From positions 62,001-126,000 of the forward strand of contig NZ_JAFREL010000007.1 of NCBI RefSeq assembly GCF_017377655.1: DNA of 64,000 nt. The letters are read 5' to 3'. The first letter of the stretch is position 1. The number at the start of each line of letters is the position of its first letter. The notes beneath the pieces were generated by a model. That model did not search any database. It worked only from the letters and a program-made list of their open reading frames with translations, and was not told the DNA's origin. Source of the DNA: Candidatus Enterococcus ferrettii (GTDB lineage Bacteria; Bacillota; Bacilli; Lactobacillales; Enterococcaceae). A program made the translations under genes and the position numbers. Positions 1 through 8,494 of this stretch are shown piece after piece.

Positions 1-809
1 ATTTTGGTCAATATTCGGCGTTTTTCTTAAACTCCAATGGAGGAGCCGAGTACACCTATAATGACTATTTTCCGTTTGGGATGCTAGCATTTGCTGTAAT
101 GATTGTCATTGTATCAGTCGCATCAATGTTCTACTTAAAAATGGAAAGCTTAACCTATTCATGGGCAGCAACTAAGAATGTTGAAGTAGTAGATGCACCA
201 GGAATTTCTTTAATCACGCCTTTTTTACCGGTTGTTGGGGTCATTGTATTTAAACTGCCGGTCATTCTTTGCTTCATTATTGCAAGTATCTATGGTCTAT
301 GGGTATGTGGTGGACTAAAAGGAAGTTTTAGGGATATTTCTCGTACCATTTCTCGTATTTTTACGGAGGGTGTAAAAGACATGTCAGCCTTGATTGCTTT
401 TTGGATTACATTGGCGATGTTTAATGATGCAGCTGTTTATGCGGCACCTTATTTTCAAACGATTATCGGGGGAATTATTCCTATTTCGCCGTTGGCTTTA
501 TGTATCATGTTTGGTATTCTAGCACCACTAACATGGTTTAAGGGTCCTCTTTCTTTAATCGGGTCAGGAGCTGCTTTACTAGCGGTAGTTAGTCAAACAA
601 CCAACTATCCGACAACTTTCTTGTATCCATTGTTTGCTTCCGTATTAATTGGGATGGCACATTTTGATATTACAATTTCTTGGAATGCGTGGGGACTTGG
701 ATTTAATCGAATTAACAGTACAGATTATATGAAGGTGGCGCTGATACCGGGAACTTTAATCGCTTTGGTTTTGGAAATAGCCAACTTTTTCCTTAACAAC
801 CCTTTATAG
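1..809 (+). CDS. integral membrane transporter, C-terminal part (5' end outside window)
   Basis: The reading frame is open from base 3, so the gene begins upstream; 268 residues are visible and the ATG at 81 is only an internal Met. The protein is very hydrophobic, with about seven or eight membrane spans, glycine/proline-rich helices and short basic loops, as in secondary transporters. A motif-like stretch FNDAAVYAAPYF lies in the middle. It ends 24 bases before a hydantoinase-like gene on the same strand, so it probably imports the substrate handled by that enzyme. I cannot name the family. Transporter role is an inference from topology and context. Confidence 0.7.
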   Translation, partial: FGQYSAFFLNSNGGAEYTYNDYFPFGMLAFAVMIVIVSVASMFYLKMESLTYSWAATKNVEVVDAPGISLITPFLPVVGVIVFKLPVILCFIIASIYGLWVCGGLKGSFRDISRTISRIFTEGVKDMSALIAFWITLAMFNDAAVYAAPYFQTIIGGIIPISPLALCIMFGILAPLTWFKGPLSLIGSGAALLAVVSQTTNYPTTFLYPLFASVLIGMAHFDITISWNAWGLGFNRINSTDYMKVALIPGTLIALVLEIANFFLNNPL

Positions 810-833
810 ACTAGAAGTAAGGAGAAAATCGAC

Positions 834-2957
834 ATGAAACGACGCGTTCGAATAGGTATAGATGTTGGTGGCACGCATACGAAAGCAGTAGCTATTGACA
901 ATGATACACAAGAAATTATTGGAAAATCCTCCGTGAAGACGACTCATGATAGTGAGAAGGGTGTGGCTGAAGGAGTAGTAAATTCCTTTTTAAAATGTTT
1001 GTCCGAATTTGACATAGCTGCTGAAGAAGTGGTTTTTGTTGCCCACAGTACAACCCAAGCAACCAATGCATTATTGGAAGGTGACGTAGCAAAAATTGGG
1101 ATCATCAGCACTGCTCGTGGGAAGATGGAAGGCTGGCTGGCTAAACCTCAAACGAATCTAAAGGATATCGATTTAGGGACCGGCAGAAGTATTCATGTTC
1201 TCTCTCGCTTTATTTCTCACAAAGATTTTGATGAAGCAGCAATTTCTAAAAACATTGATGAATTGTTAGCAGAAGGAATTGATGTTTTAGTAGCTTCAGC
1301 AGCTTTTGGGGTAGATAATTTGAGCTTGGAAGAAAAAATTGCAGAGATCGGTAAGCGTAAAGGAGTCCAAGTAACGTTGGCTTCGGAAATGACCAAGCTG
1401 TATGGCTTGTCTCGTCGGACGCGCACTGCAACGATCAATGCATCGATTTTACCTAAGATGCTAGAAACAGCTAATTCAACTGAACAAAGTGTCCGTTCAT
1501 CAGGTGTAGACGTTCCCTTAATGATTATGCGTGGTGACGGTGGACTGATGGATGTTGTTGAAATGAAAAAACGTCCAGTATTAACAATGCTTTCTGGTCC
1601 AGCGGCCAGCGTAATGGGTGCCTTGATGTATTTACGAACGTCAAACGGCATTTATTTCGAAGTTGGAGGAACCTCCACCAACTTGGGTGTAATTAAAAAT
1701 GGTCGTCCGGTGATTGACTACTCAGAAATTTCAGGCCATAAAACCTACGTAAACTCTTTAGATGTTCGCGTGCTGGGGGTAGCCGGAGGAAGTATGATTC
1801 GAGTAAGCAAAAGCGGTGTAAAAGATGTCGGTCCTCGAAGTGCCCACATTGCCGGCTTGGAATACTCAGTATATACTCCTGAAGATGAGATTGTTGATCC
1901 AAAGCTGGAGCTGTTTGCACCAAAACCAGGGGATCCAGAAGATTACGTAGCGATCCGTTTAGCAAGTGGAAAAGCAGTGACTATCACTAATTCCTGTGCA
2001 GCAAATGTTTTAGGCTATGTTACGGAAGAAGATTTTTCACATGGGTATGTCGAATCTGCGCGTAAAGCAATGCAGCCGTTGGCAGATTATTTAGGCCAAA
2101 CGGTAGAAGAGGTCGCTCGCCAAATCTTAAGCAAAGCTGTTGAGAAGATCGAGCCGGTCATTCAATCCCTAGCCAAGAAATACCAGCTGGAGAAAAACCA
2201 AATGACACTAGTAGGTGTTGGCGGCGGCGTGGCTTCATTGATCAAGTTTGCGGCAGAAAGAATGGATTTGGTTTATAAAATTCCTGAAAATGCTGAGGTA
2301 ATTTCTTCTATTGGCGTAGCCCTGGCAGCTGTTCAGGATGTAGTGGAACGGATTGTTCCTAGTCCGACTAAATCAGATATTCAATCAATTAAACAAGAAG
2401 TGATCAATATGGCGATTGAAAGCGGCGCAACCGAAGATAGTGTTGAGGTTCATATCGAAATTGATCCACAAACCCAAAAAATTACAGCACGAGCTTCGGG
2501 GTCTACCGCTGCTCAAGCGACGGAATTGCAAAGTGCAGCAACTGAGACCGAAGCAAGAGAAATCGCGGTACATGATCTACGGGTTCCAGACAATGAAGTT
2601 AAACTATTAGAAAAAACGGATCAATTCCATATTTTTGGTGCTTCTTCGGCTAAAACCGGCGAAGCCATTCGAGTAATCGATAAAAAGGGCTTCATTCGGG
2701 TACAGCGCCAGCATGCCAAAGTGGTCAAAACGACTATCCAAAGCTACCTGGAACAGGTAACGAAATTATGGGAAGACATGGCCAACTATCAAAGTGATTT
2801 GATTATTCGTCCCGATTTCTATTTCTGTGTCGGACCCCGTTTACTCGATTTCTCCAGCACGGATTTTACCCAATTAACGATGCTGATTGATATCGAAATG
2901 AGCGAAATCGTTGGTACTGATGAAATTATCATTATTGCTGCCAACCGCTTCAAATAA
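834..2957 (+). CDS. hydantoinase/oxoprolinase family protein (HyuA-like)
   Basis: 707 residues. The N-terminal actin-like ATPase signature IGIDVGGTHTKA (residues 7-18) and a second phosphate loop EVGGTSTNLG (around 275-286) mark the hydantoinase/5-oxoprolinase family, which uses ATP to open cyclic amides or related rings. The second loop reads GGTSTN where many relatives have GGTSTD. The last 200 residues or so look unlike ordinary HyuA and contain a Ser/Thr/Ala-rich stretch (STAAQATELQSAATETEA). No HyuB partner is adjacent, so a reactivase or a non-hydantoinase role is possible. The ATG at 834 has a good AAGGAG upstream. It lies between a transporter and an HELYH protein, probably in one operon; the true substrate is unknown. 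Confidence 0.8.
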   Translation: MKRRVRIGIDVGGTHTKAVAIDNDTQEIIGKSSVKTTHDSEKGVAEGVVNSFLKCLSEFDIAAEEVVFVAHSTTQATNALLEGDVAKIGIISTARGKMEGWLAKPQTNLKDIDLGTGRSIHVLSRFISHKDFDEAAISKNIDELLAEGIDVLVASAAFGVDNLSLEEKIAEIGKRKGVQVTLASEMTKLYGLSRRTRTATINASILPKMLETANSTEQSVRSSGVDVPLMIMRGDGGLMDVVEMKKRPVLTMLSGPAASVMGALMYLRTSNGIYFEVGGTSTNLGVIKNGRPVIDYSEISGHKTYVNSLDVRVLGVAGGSMIRVSKSGVKDVGPRSAHIAGLEYSVYTPEDEIVDPKLELFAPKPGDPEDYVAIRLASGKAVTITNSCAANVLGYVTEEDFSHGYVESARKAMQPLADYLGQTVEEVARQILSKAVEKIEPVIQSLAKKYQLEKNQMTLVGVGGGVASLIKFAAERMDLVYKIPENAEVISSIGVALAAVQDVVERIVPSPTKSDIQSIKQEVINMAIESGATEDSVEVHIEIDPQTQKITARASGSTAAQATELQSAATETEAREIAVHDLRVPDNEVKLLEKTDQFHIFGASSAKTGEAIRVIDKKGFIRVQRQHAKVVKTTIQSYLEQVTKLWEDMANYQSDLIIRPDFYFCVGPRLLDFSSTDFTQLTMLIDIEMSEIVGTDEIIIIAANRFK

Positions 2958-2999
2958 TGAACAGCCTTCTTCTTGAACGCTGTTTTAAGGAGAGAAGCT

Positions 3000-3653
3000 G
3001 TGAGTACAGAAGGATTTGTCAAACAAATTATTCAGCTTAGCCAGCAATCAGAGGAATTATTTGCTCACTATTTACTGGCTCAGGATAATCTTTATCGTAA
3101 AATTCCCGAAAATGAACAAGCTGCTTTGGTAGCAAAAGCAATCGCAAGCGGACAGGCTGCGGCTCGGCACTTACAGAGTCTGAGCCTGTCTGATTTTCTG
3201 GCTGAAGCGGGAATCAGTGTAACCTATGTTGAGGAAACCTCCAGTAAAACTAAGGTGGCCTATACCTTGGCAGAAATCCGTTTGCCTAACCGGATTACCT
3301 TAAACCGCACCTTACTTAACTCTGGTCAGCAGCTAATTGATCAGCAAGAGGCGCTGCAATTCTTAGTAGAACGCGCGCCGATTGCTGATGTTTTGATTGC
3401 TCACGAGTTATATCATTATTTGGAAAACCGCGACCAGCTGTATACCACGGAAAAACATGTCCAGTACAAAATTGGTCCGTTTTCAAAAACAGTTAGAATA
3501 CATTCCTTGAGTGAGATTGCAGCCACTGCATTTGCCAAAGAGGTCTTTGATTTAAGTTTTTCACCGCTTTTATTCAATCCAGTGCTGCTATACAAGTTTG
3601 ATACAGCGTTCAGTGAATCCTTTAATGAGCAGCTGTTGAAACAGGTAGAGTGA
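3000..3653 (+). CDS. unknown protein with HExxH-like motif
   Basis: 217 residues from the GTG at 3000, chosen because AAGGAGA lies 6 bases upstream; a TTG at 2973 in the same frame has no ribosome binding site. Residues 135-139 read HELYH inside LIAHELYHYLE, the pattern of a zinc-binding helix in gluzincin-type metalloproteins. A second ligand may be a Glu in LSEIAATAFAKE, about 40 residues later. No signal peptide or membrane span, so it should be cytosolic. It follows the hydantoinase-like gene by 42 bases and is probably co-transcribed. I do not recognise a named family; metal binding is an inference from the motif alone. Confidence 0.7.
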   Translation: MSTEGFVKQIIQLSQQSEELFAHYLLAQDNLYRKIPENEQAALVAKAIASGQAAARHLQSLSLSDFLAEAGISVTYVEETSSKTKVAYTLAEIRLPNRITLNRTLLNSGQQLIDQQEALQFLVERAPIADVLIAHELYHYLENRDQLYTTEKHVQYKIGPFSKTVRIHSLSEIAATAFAKEVFDLSFSPLLFNPVLLYKFDTAFSESFNEQLLKQVE

Positions 3654-3680
3654 TTCATCACTTGAAGCTATGGATTAATT

Positions 3681-3706
3681 AAAAAAAGCAATTAGTTTAA
3701 TTGCTT
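3681..3706. other. A-tract plus hairpin (terminator shape on minus strand)
   Basis: A run of seven A precedes an inverted repeat AAGCAATTA / TAATTGCTT with a short loop. Read on the minus strand this is stem plus U-tract, i.e. an intrinsic terminator, although no minus-strand gene lies to its right. On the plus strand it could only be a weak pause or an mRNA 3' end. Confidence 0.4.
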
Positions 3707-3759
3707 AAAGTAACGTATAGTAGGTAATAGAGAATAACAACAAAAGGAGAAATCAAACA

Positions 3760-4596
3760 ATGGAAAAAACTTGGTTAGATTTAGCTGGCGACGTAGTAAT
3801 CATCACTGGTGCTTTAGGCGGAATGGGACGCAAAATCGCAAACGACTTTGCTGAACAAGGCGCTAAATTAGCTTTAGTGGATTTGAACGAAGAAGCAACA
3901 CAAAGCTATGCGAAGGAATTAAACAGCACATATGGTGTAGAAGCAAAAGGCTATGCATGCAACTCAACAGTTGAGGAACAAGTGGATGCTTTAGCTAAAG
4001 CAGTTAAGGCTGACTTTGGCCGCATTGATGTATTGGTTCAAACGGCTGCCATCTTAACATTTAGTCCTTTAGAGGATTTAGCTTTAGACGAATGGAAACG
4101 TACGATTGATGTAAACTTAACTGGTTATTTCTTAGTGTCACAACGCGTTGGCCGCGTGATGATCGAACAACAATCAGGCCGCATGGTTCACATTTCAACC
4201 ATTGCGTCACTTAGTCCAGAAACTTACTCAGGTGCTTACAGCCCAAGTAAAGCCGGCGTAAATATGCTGTCTAAAATGATCGCTGGTGAGTGGGGACAAT
4301 ATGGCGTACGCAGCAACTGTGTATTACCATGCTTCGTTAAAACACCACTATCAACTAAATTCTATGAAGATGAAGAAGTAGAAGAAGGACGCAGAAGAAT
4401 GACTGCTAACCGTCGTATCGGTGAAGTACAAGACATCGCGAATGCTGTTCTTTACTTGGCAAGCAAACGTTCTGACTACACCAATGGTCATGAGCTGCGC
4501 GTTGAAGGCGGCTTTGGCAACATGATCGGCGACTTGGTTCCAAAACCAGGCGGACGTCGTCAATATGCAATTGATTCAAAGAAACCTAAAAACTAA
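3760..4596 (+). CDS. short-chain dehydrogenase/reductase (SDR)
   Basis: 278 residues with the classical SDR layout: NAD(P)-binding motif TGALGGMG (16-23), a catalytic Ser in HISTIAS (about 147) and the YxxxK pair as YSPSK (Y160, K164). An acidic Asp after beta-2 (ALVDLNEE) favours NAD(H) over NADP(H). Family knowledge: cytosolic oxidation or reduction of alcohols, sugars or hydroxy acids. Codon use is more optimised than in the neighbours, hinting at good expression. Start ATG has AAAGGAGA upstream. It is followed by a strong terminator. It may act in the same pathway as the hydantoinase-like gene, but a 106-base gap separates them. The substrate cannot be told. Confidence 0.88.
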   Translation: MEKTWLDLAGDVVIITGALGGMGRKIANDFAEQGAKLALVDLNEEATQSYAKELNSTYGVEAKGYACNSTVEEQVDALAKAVKADFGRIDVLVQTAAILTFSPLEDLALDEWKRTIDVNLTGYFLVSQRVGRVMIEQQSGRMVHISTIASLSPETYSGAYSPSKAGVNMLSKMIAGEWGQYGVRSNCVLPCFVKTPLSTKFYEDEEVEEGRRRMTANRRIGEVQDIANAVLYLASKRSDYTNGHELRVEGGFGNMIGDLVPKPGGRRQYAIDSKKPKN

Positions 4597-4604
4597 TTAA
4601 AATT

Positions 4605-4651
4605 AACCCAGCTAAAAGGAGCAATGACTGCTCAGCTTAGCTGGGTTTTTT
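4605..4651 (+). terminator. intrinsic terminator after the SDR gene
   Basis: An 11-base stem (AACCCAGCTAA with its complement at 4637-4647) is followed by TTTTTT. The left flank is A/T rich, so it may also stop minus-strand transcripts from the convergent peptidase gene. Confidence 0.9.
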
Positions 4652-4852
4652 GTGGGAATAATTTTTGGCTCCTTTATTCCAATTATTGGGTGGAGACCAA
4701 CTTTAGACCCAAACATTTAATCATGGAATACTGCGAAAACAGCTCAGTATGAAAGTAACTGTGATTTAACATGTCGTAGCCTCTTTAACTTAACAGGAAT
4801 GACTGAAAATATGGAGACACAATCAGTTAATCCACATGAGGGTAATCCTTTT

Positions 4853-6760
4853 TTACCAAATACTTACCCGTTTTTCAGGAGCTAAATACATCTCATCTTC
4901 TGCTGTGACATCAAAGGTTTGATAGAAATCTTCAATGTTTTTCACCTGAATATTTGCTCGCAGTTTATTTGGTGCATGAACATCAACAGCTAATAAAAGC
5001 TGAGAGTATTCAGGCCGCGCCTTCATACGCCAAATAGTAGCCCAGTTGATAAAGAAGGCTTCGAGATCTGTTTCTTCTTCTCGCTTGGCGGCTTCTAATG
5101 CACAGCTTAAACCACCCGCATCAGCAATATTCTCAGAAACTGTCAGCTTGCCATTCACTTTTCCACCAGCAATTTCTAAACCATCAAATTCTGCAATCAT
5201 TGCATCAGCTAAGGTTTGGAACTGTTGACGGTCTTCTTCAGTCCACCAGTTATTCAAATTGCCCAGCTCATCAAAGAGAGAACCGTTGTTGTCAAAGGCA
5301 TGTGAAATTTCGTGAGCGATAACTGCTCCGATTCCGCCGTAATTAGCACTCTTTGACTGCTCCAAGCTGTAAAAAGGCGCCTGCAGAATGGCCGCAGGGA
5401 AGACAATGATATTGCGGAATGGATGATAATACGCATTTACAGTATCCGCACTCATTTCCCATTCGTCCCGATCAACTGGCTGGTTCCATTTGCTGAATTG
5501 ATCTTCACGACTTAATCGACTAAAGGCCAGTGCATTTGTCAGCAAGGTTCCGCCTTTTTCTGCCGGCATTACTTTAAAGCGATGGTACAATTCTGGAATT
5601 TCGTCTGGGTAACCAACATGGATTCCCAGCGTACTTAACTTCAAAATAGCTTTTTCGCGGGTAGCCTCACCTAGCCAGGTATTATTTGCTAAGCGGTCTT
5701 TGTAGACTTGAATCATGGTTTCCACCATTTGTTTGACATCATTTTTGGCTTGTTCACCAAAATATTTTTTTCCGTAGTAGTCGCCTAAAACTTGGTCAAA
5801 TCGACCTGAAGCTAAATAGAAGGCGGCTTTTTTCTGCGGTCTCGCTTCGGCTGCACCGGATAAAGCACGACTGTAGATGCCGCCAATTTGGCGAGCATCT
5901 TCACTTAAATAGCCAGTTAAGGCATTCAGGCTAAGAACCATCATCCAGCTTTTTACTAGAGAAAAATTATCTGGATTAAAGAAGCTGTCCAATTGCTCAA
6001 AGTAAAGAGGTTCGGTCACAATCACTTGTTCCGGAAGCTGACCAACTAAATTTTGCAGCAGCTGATCCAGCTTTAAGTAGCTGCTGTGGGCCACAAATTC
6101 TTCGACAGATTGAGGATTATACATTTTACTGTAATCGGCATTTTCTTCGGCACTTTTCACATGAGGAGCGATTAGGCGGTCAAAAGCTAACGCTTCATCC
6201 GTCATTCGTTCGGCTTCTTTCTTTTCATAGCCTGCTAAATCGAAAAGCTGCAAGGTCATATCTTTGAAAATAGCCAGCAGCTGTTCTGCTTGTGGATGAT
6301 CCTCAGCATAATAGGTTTTGTCTGGTAGAATAAGACTAGTTGAACCAGCAAACAGTGCATTAGTGGTAGTATTCTTCATATCAGCATCAACATCTAAGCC
6401 AAAAGGCAACGGCAGTCCTGATAGGACCCAATCTTTTAACTGTTCATTTAAATCTGAAAAAGAAGTTAATTTCTCAATCCGTCCCAGAATTGGCAGCAAA
6501 GGCTGCATGCCATCTGCATTTCTCTTTTCAAAGTCGCTAGTTAAGCGATAATAGGCGATATATTCCTTCATTAAGTCGTTCGGAATCGTATCAGGTTCCT
6601 CCACCAGCTGATTGGTATCGGCGATCAACAGATCGTCAATCTCATCTACCAAATCCTGAAAGCCTCCGGTTGCTGGTTTATCCGCCGGAATCTCAGCAGT
6701 TTTCAACCATTCACCATTAACGGCTTCATACAAATCTTGTTTTATCATCAATTTTTCCAT
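4853..6760 (-). CDS. pepO: M13 family metallopeptidase (PepO-like endopeptidase)
   Basis: 635 residues, close to the usual length of lactic PepO. The zinc site HEISH is in VIAHEISHAFDNNG (about 480-493) and the third ligand in ENIADAGGL (about 541-549), the neprilysin signature pair. No signal peptide or N-terminal anchor is visible, so like lactococcal PepO it is expected to be cytosolic and to cut oligopeptides. Two ATG codons (6760 and 6748) are possible; an AAAGGGG lies about 10 bases before the first. Single gene, convergent with the SDR and divergent from the next gene. Confidence 0.95.
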   Translation of the reverse strand: MEKLMIKQDLYEAVNGEWLKTAEIPADKPATGGFQDLVDEIDDLLIADTNQLVEEPDTIPNDLMKEYIAYYRLTSDFEKRNADGMQPLLPILGRIEKLTSFSDLNEQLKDWVLSGLPLPFGLDVDADMKNTTTNALFAGSTSLILPDKTYYAEDHPQAEQLLAIFKDMTLQLFDLAGYEKKEAERMTDEALAFDRLIAPHVKSAEENADYSKMYNPQSVEEFVAHSSYLKLDQLLQNLVGQLPEQVIVTEPLYFEQLDSFFNPDNFSLVKSWMMVLSLNALTGYLSEDARQIGGIYSRALSGAAEARPQKKAAFYLASGRFDQVLGDYYGKKYFGEQAKNDVKQMVETMIQVYKDRLANNTWLGEATREKAILKLSTLGIHVGYPDEIPELYHRFKVMPAEKGGTLLTNALAFSRLSREDQFSKWNQPVDRDEWEMSADTVNAYYHPFRNIIVFPAAILQAPFYSLEQSKSANYGGIGAVIAHEISHAFDNNGSLFDELGNLNNWWTEEDRQQFQTLADAMIAEFDGLEIAGGKVNGKLTVSENIADAGGLSCALEAAKREEETDLEAFFINWATIWRMKARPEYSQLLLAVDVHAPNKLRANIQVKNIEDFYQTFDVTAEDEMYLAPEKRVSIW

Positions 6761-6844
6761 TTAATACGTGCCCCTTTCCTTCCTTTCTATTATCATATAG
6801 ACAAGAGAAATACTCAAAACAAATAAACTCAAGGAGCAAAAAAG

Positions 6845-7390
6845 ATGACCTATCCTTTAAATACTTGGATTGAATTGCCAGAAGAGCGCTTCAAAACCTA
6901 CCGTACTTGGCGTACCCCCAGCGGTTTTTTATGCGGTACATATGCCAGCAGTGTTTTGCTGGCTTATTATCAAGATTATTTGGATGAAACCATTCTTCCG
7001 ACCAGGCTGCGAAAAAAGGGCTCAGCAGATAACCAAGCTCTAATTAAAGCAATGCAGCCGGTCTTGCAGCCGATTGATTTCCCCACGGTTCCAGTTCAAA
7101 TCAGCTTCGGCCTGAATCGGTTTTTGAACCAGCAAAAAACGCACAAGCGCACACGCTTCACTTCAACGGGTGCCTGGCATCGAGCAACAAAGCGAATTCT
7201 GGAAGGCAAGCCGGTAATGATCGGTGTTTTACGTTTGTTAGGCAGCACCTATGGAAACCACTGGGTAGTTGCTTATGGATTTTACGAAGACAGCCACGGC
7301 CAGCGCCTTTATAAGGTGCACGACAACTGGGGAAATTACAACAAAATAATCCCTGCGCGTTGGGCAAACGGCACAATCTCTTTTTCTTGA
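6845..7390 (+). CDS. papain-fold-like protein (C39-type cysteine peptidase-like)
   Basis: 181 residues. The arrangement Cys30 in GFLCGTYAS, His139 in GNHWVVAYGF and an Asn/Asp in VHDNWGN (160-161) is that of papain-like and C39-type cysteine peptidases, where a Cys, a His and an Asp/Asn form the active site. There is no signal peptide, no membrane span and no peptidase-exporter domain. Start ATG has AAGGAG upstream. It lies alone between the divergent peptidase and prs. Proteolysis is an inference from motif order; it could also be an amidase or an inactive relative. Confidence 0.6.
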   Translation: MTYPLNTWIELPEERFKTYRTWRTPSGFLCGTYASSVLLAYYQDYLDETILPTRLRKKGSADNQALIKAMQPVLQPIDFPTVPVQISFGLNRFLNQQKTHKRTRFTSTGAWHRATKRILEGKPVMIGVLRLLGSTYGNHWVVAYGFYEDSHGQRLYKVHDNWGNYNKIIPARWANGTISFS

Positions 7391-7458
7391 GAATAAAATC
7401 CACAAAAAAGAGTTAAAGTTGTGTTAAACTATTGGTAGAAAATGCTTGGAGGGACACC

Positions 7459-8433
7459 ATGACAGAACAAAATAGCGAAAAGAAATTCAAGATCTTTAGT
7501 TTAAATGGCAATCAGCCGTTGGGCGAAAAGATTGCAGCTGTTTGTGGAACAACATTAGGTAAGTGTACAGTGAAACAATTTAGCGATGGAGAAATTGCCA
7601 TCAACGTAGAGGAAACCGTACGAGGCTATGATATCTATTTGGTACAAGCCACTAATCAGCCGGTAAATGATTACTACATGGAATTGTTGATTATGATTGA
7701 TGCGATGAAACGGGCCAGCGCCAAGACAGTCAATGTTGTATTACCTTATTATGGGTATGCAAGACAGGATCGGACAGCGAAGCCGCATGAACCAATTACA
7801 GCAAAATTGATTGCTAACCTTTTATCAGATGCAGGGGCAACCCGCGTACTGACATTAGATTTGCACACTGTTCAAGTCCAAGGATTTTTCGATATTCCAG
7901 TTGATAACTTATTTACCATGCCGCTTTTTGCTCATTATTATCGTGAGAAGAAGATGGTAGGGGACGATTATGTTGTCGTATCGCCTAAGAACAGCGGTGT
8001 GCAGCGTGCCCGCAGCTTGTCGGAATATTTAGATACAACGATTGCGATTGTAGATGAAGCTGAAGAAGGCAGTCCAGAAAGCGGATATGTGATCGGCGAT
8101 GTTGCTGGTAAAGTCTGTATTATGGTGGATGATATTTTGAATACGGGACAGGTTTTCAAAAAGGCTGCGGCTACCTTGAAAAAGGCAGGAGCTAAAGATG
8201 TTGTTGCCTGTGCATCTCATGGCTTGCTCTCAGCGCCAGCCAAGGAATGTTTAGATCAAACCGATATAAAAGAAATTTGCATCACTGATTCGGTCTTCAC
8301 ACCAGATGATCGTCATCCGAAGCAGTTGAAAATCATCAGCTGTGCTGATTTAATGGGTGAAGCCTTAAAACGCATTCACAACAACCAATCAGTCAGTCCA
8401 TTGTTTACTGTTGAAAAAAAAGAGTTTGAATAG
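7459..8433 (+). CDS. prs: ribose-phosphate pyrophosphokinase (second, divergent type)
   Basis: 324 residues from the ATG at 7459, supported by GGAGGG five bases upstream (an in-frame TTG at 7432 lacks one). It makes PRPP from ribose 5-phosphate and ATP for nucleotide, His and Trp synthesis. Seen: YYGYARQDR (about 97-105), [18 protein letters not shown], and a PRPP loop VDDILNTGQ (about 222-230). Several positions depart from the canonical enzyme: DLHTVQ for DLHAGQ, SPKNSGV for [16 protein letters not shown] for DDMIDTAGT. Many Lactobacillales carry two PRPP synthases; this is most likely the second one. Ends in a strong terminator. Confidence 0.92.
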   Translation: MTEQNSEKKFKIFSLNGNQPLGEKIAAVCGTTLGKCTVKQFSDGEIAINVEETVRGYDIYLVQATNQPVNDYYMELLIMIDAMKRASAKTVNVVLPYYGYARQDRTAKPHEPITAKLIANLLSDAGATRVLTLDLHTVQVQGFFDIPVDNLFTMPLFAHYYREKKMVGDDYVVVSPKNSGVQRARSLSEYLDTTIAIVDEAEEGSPESGYVIGDVAGKVCIMVDDILNTGQVFKKAAATLKKAGAKDVVACASHGLLSAPAKECLDQTDIKEICITDSVFTPDDRHPKQLKIISCADLMGEALKRIHNNQSVSPLFTVEKKEFE

Positions 8434-8440
8434 AAAGTTA

Positions 8441-8487
8441 AAAAGGTGCTCTAAAACTGATTTAATCAGTTTAGGGCACCTTTTTTT
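8441..8487. terminator. bidirectional terminator between prs and the PucR-type gene
   Basis: Long stem: AAAGGTGC(T)CTAAACTGA pairs with TCAGTTTAGGGCACCTTT, followed by seven T. The left side carries five A, so it can serve the convergent minus-strand gene as well. Confidence 0.9.
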
Positions 8488-8494
8488 AGGTGAG

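Noticed and set aside
1217..1651. 144-residue open frame on the minus strand
   Set aside because: Antisense shadow of the hydantoinase-like gene, without start signals.
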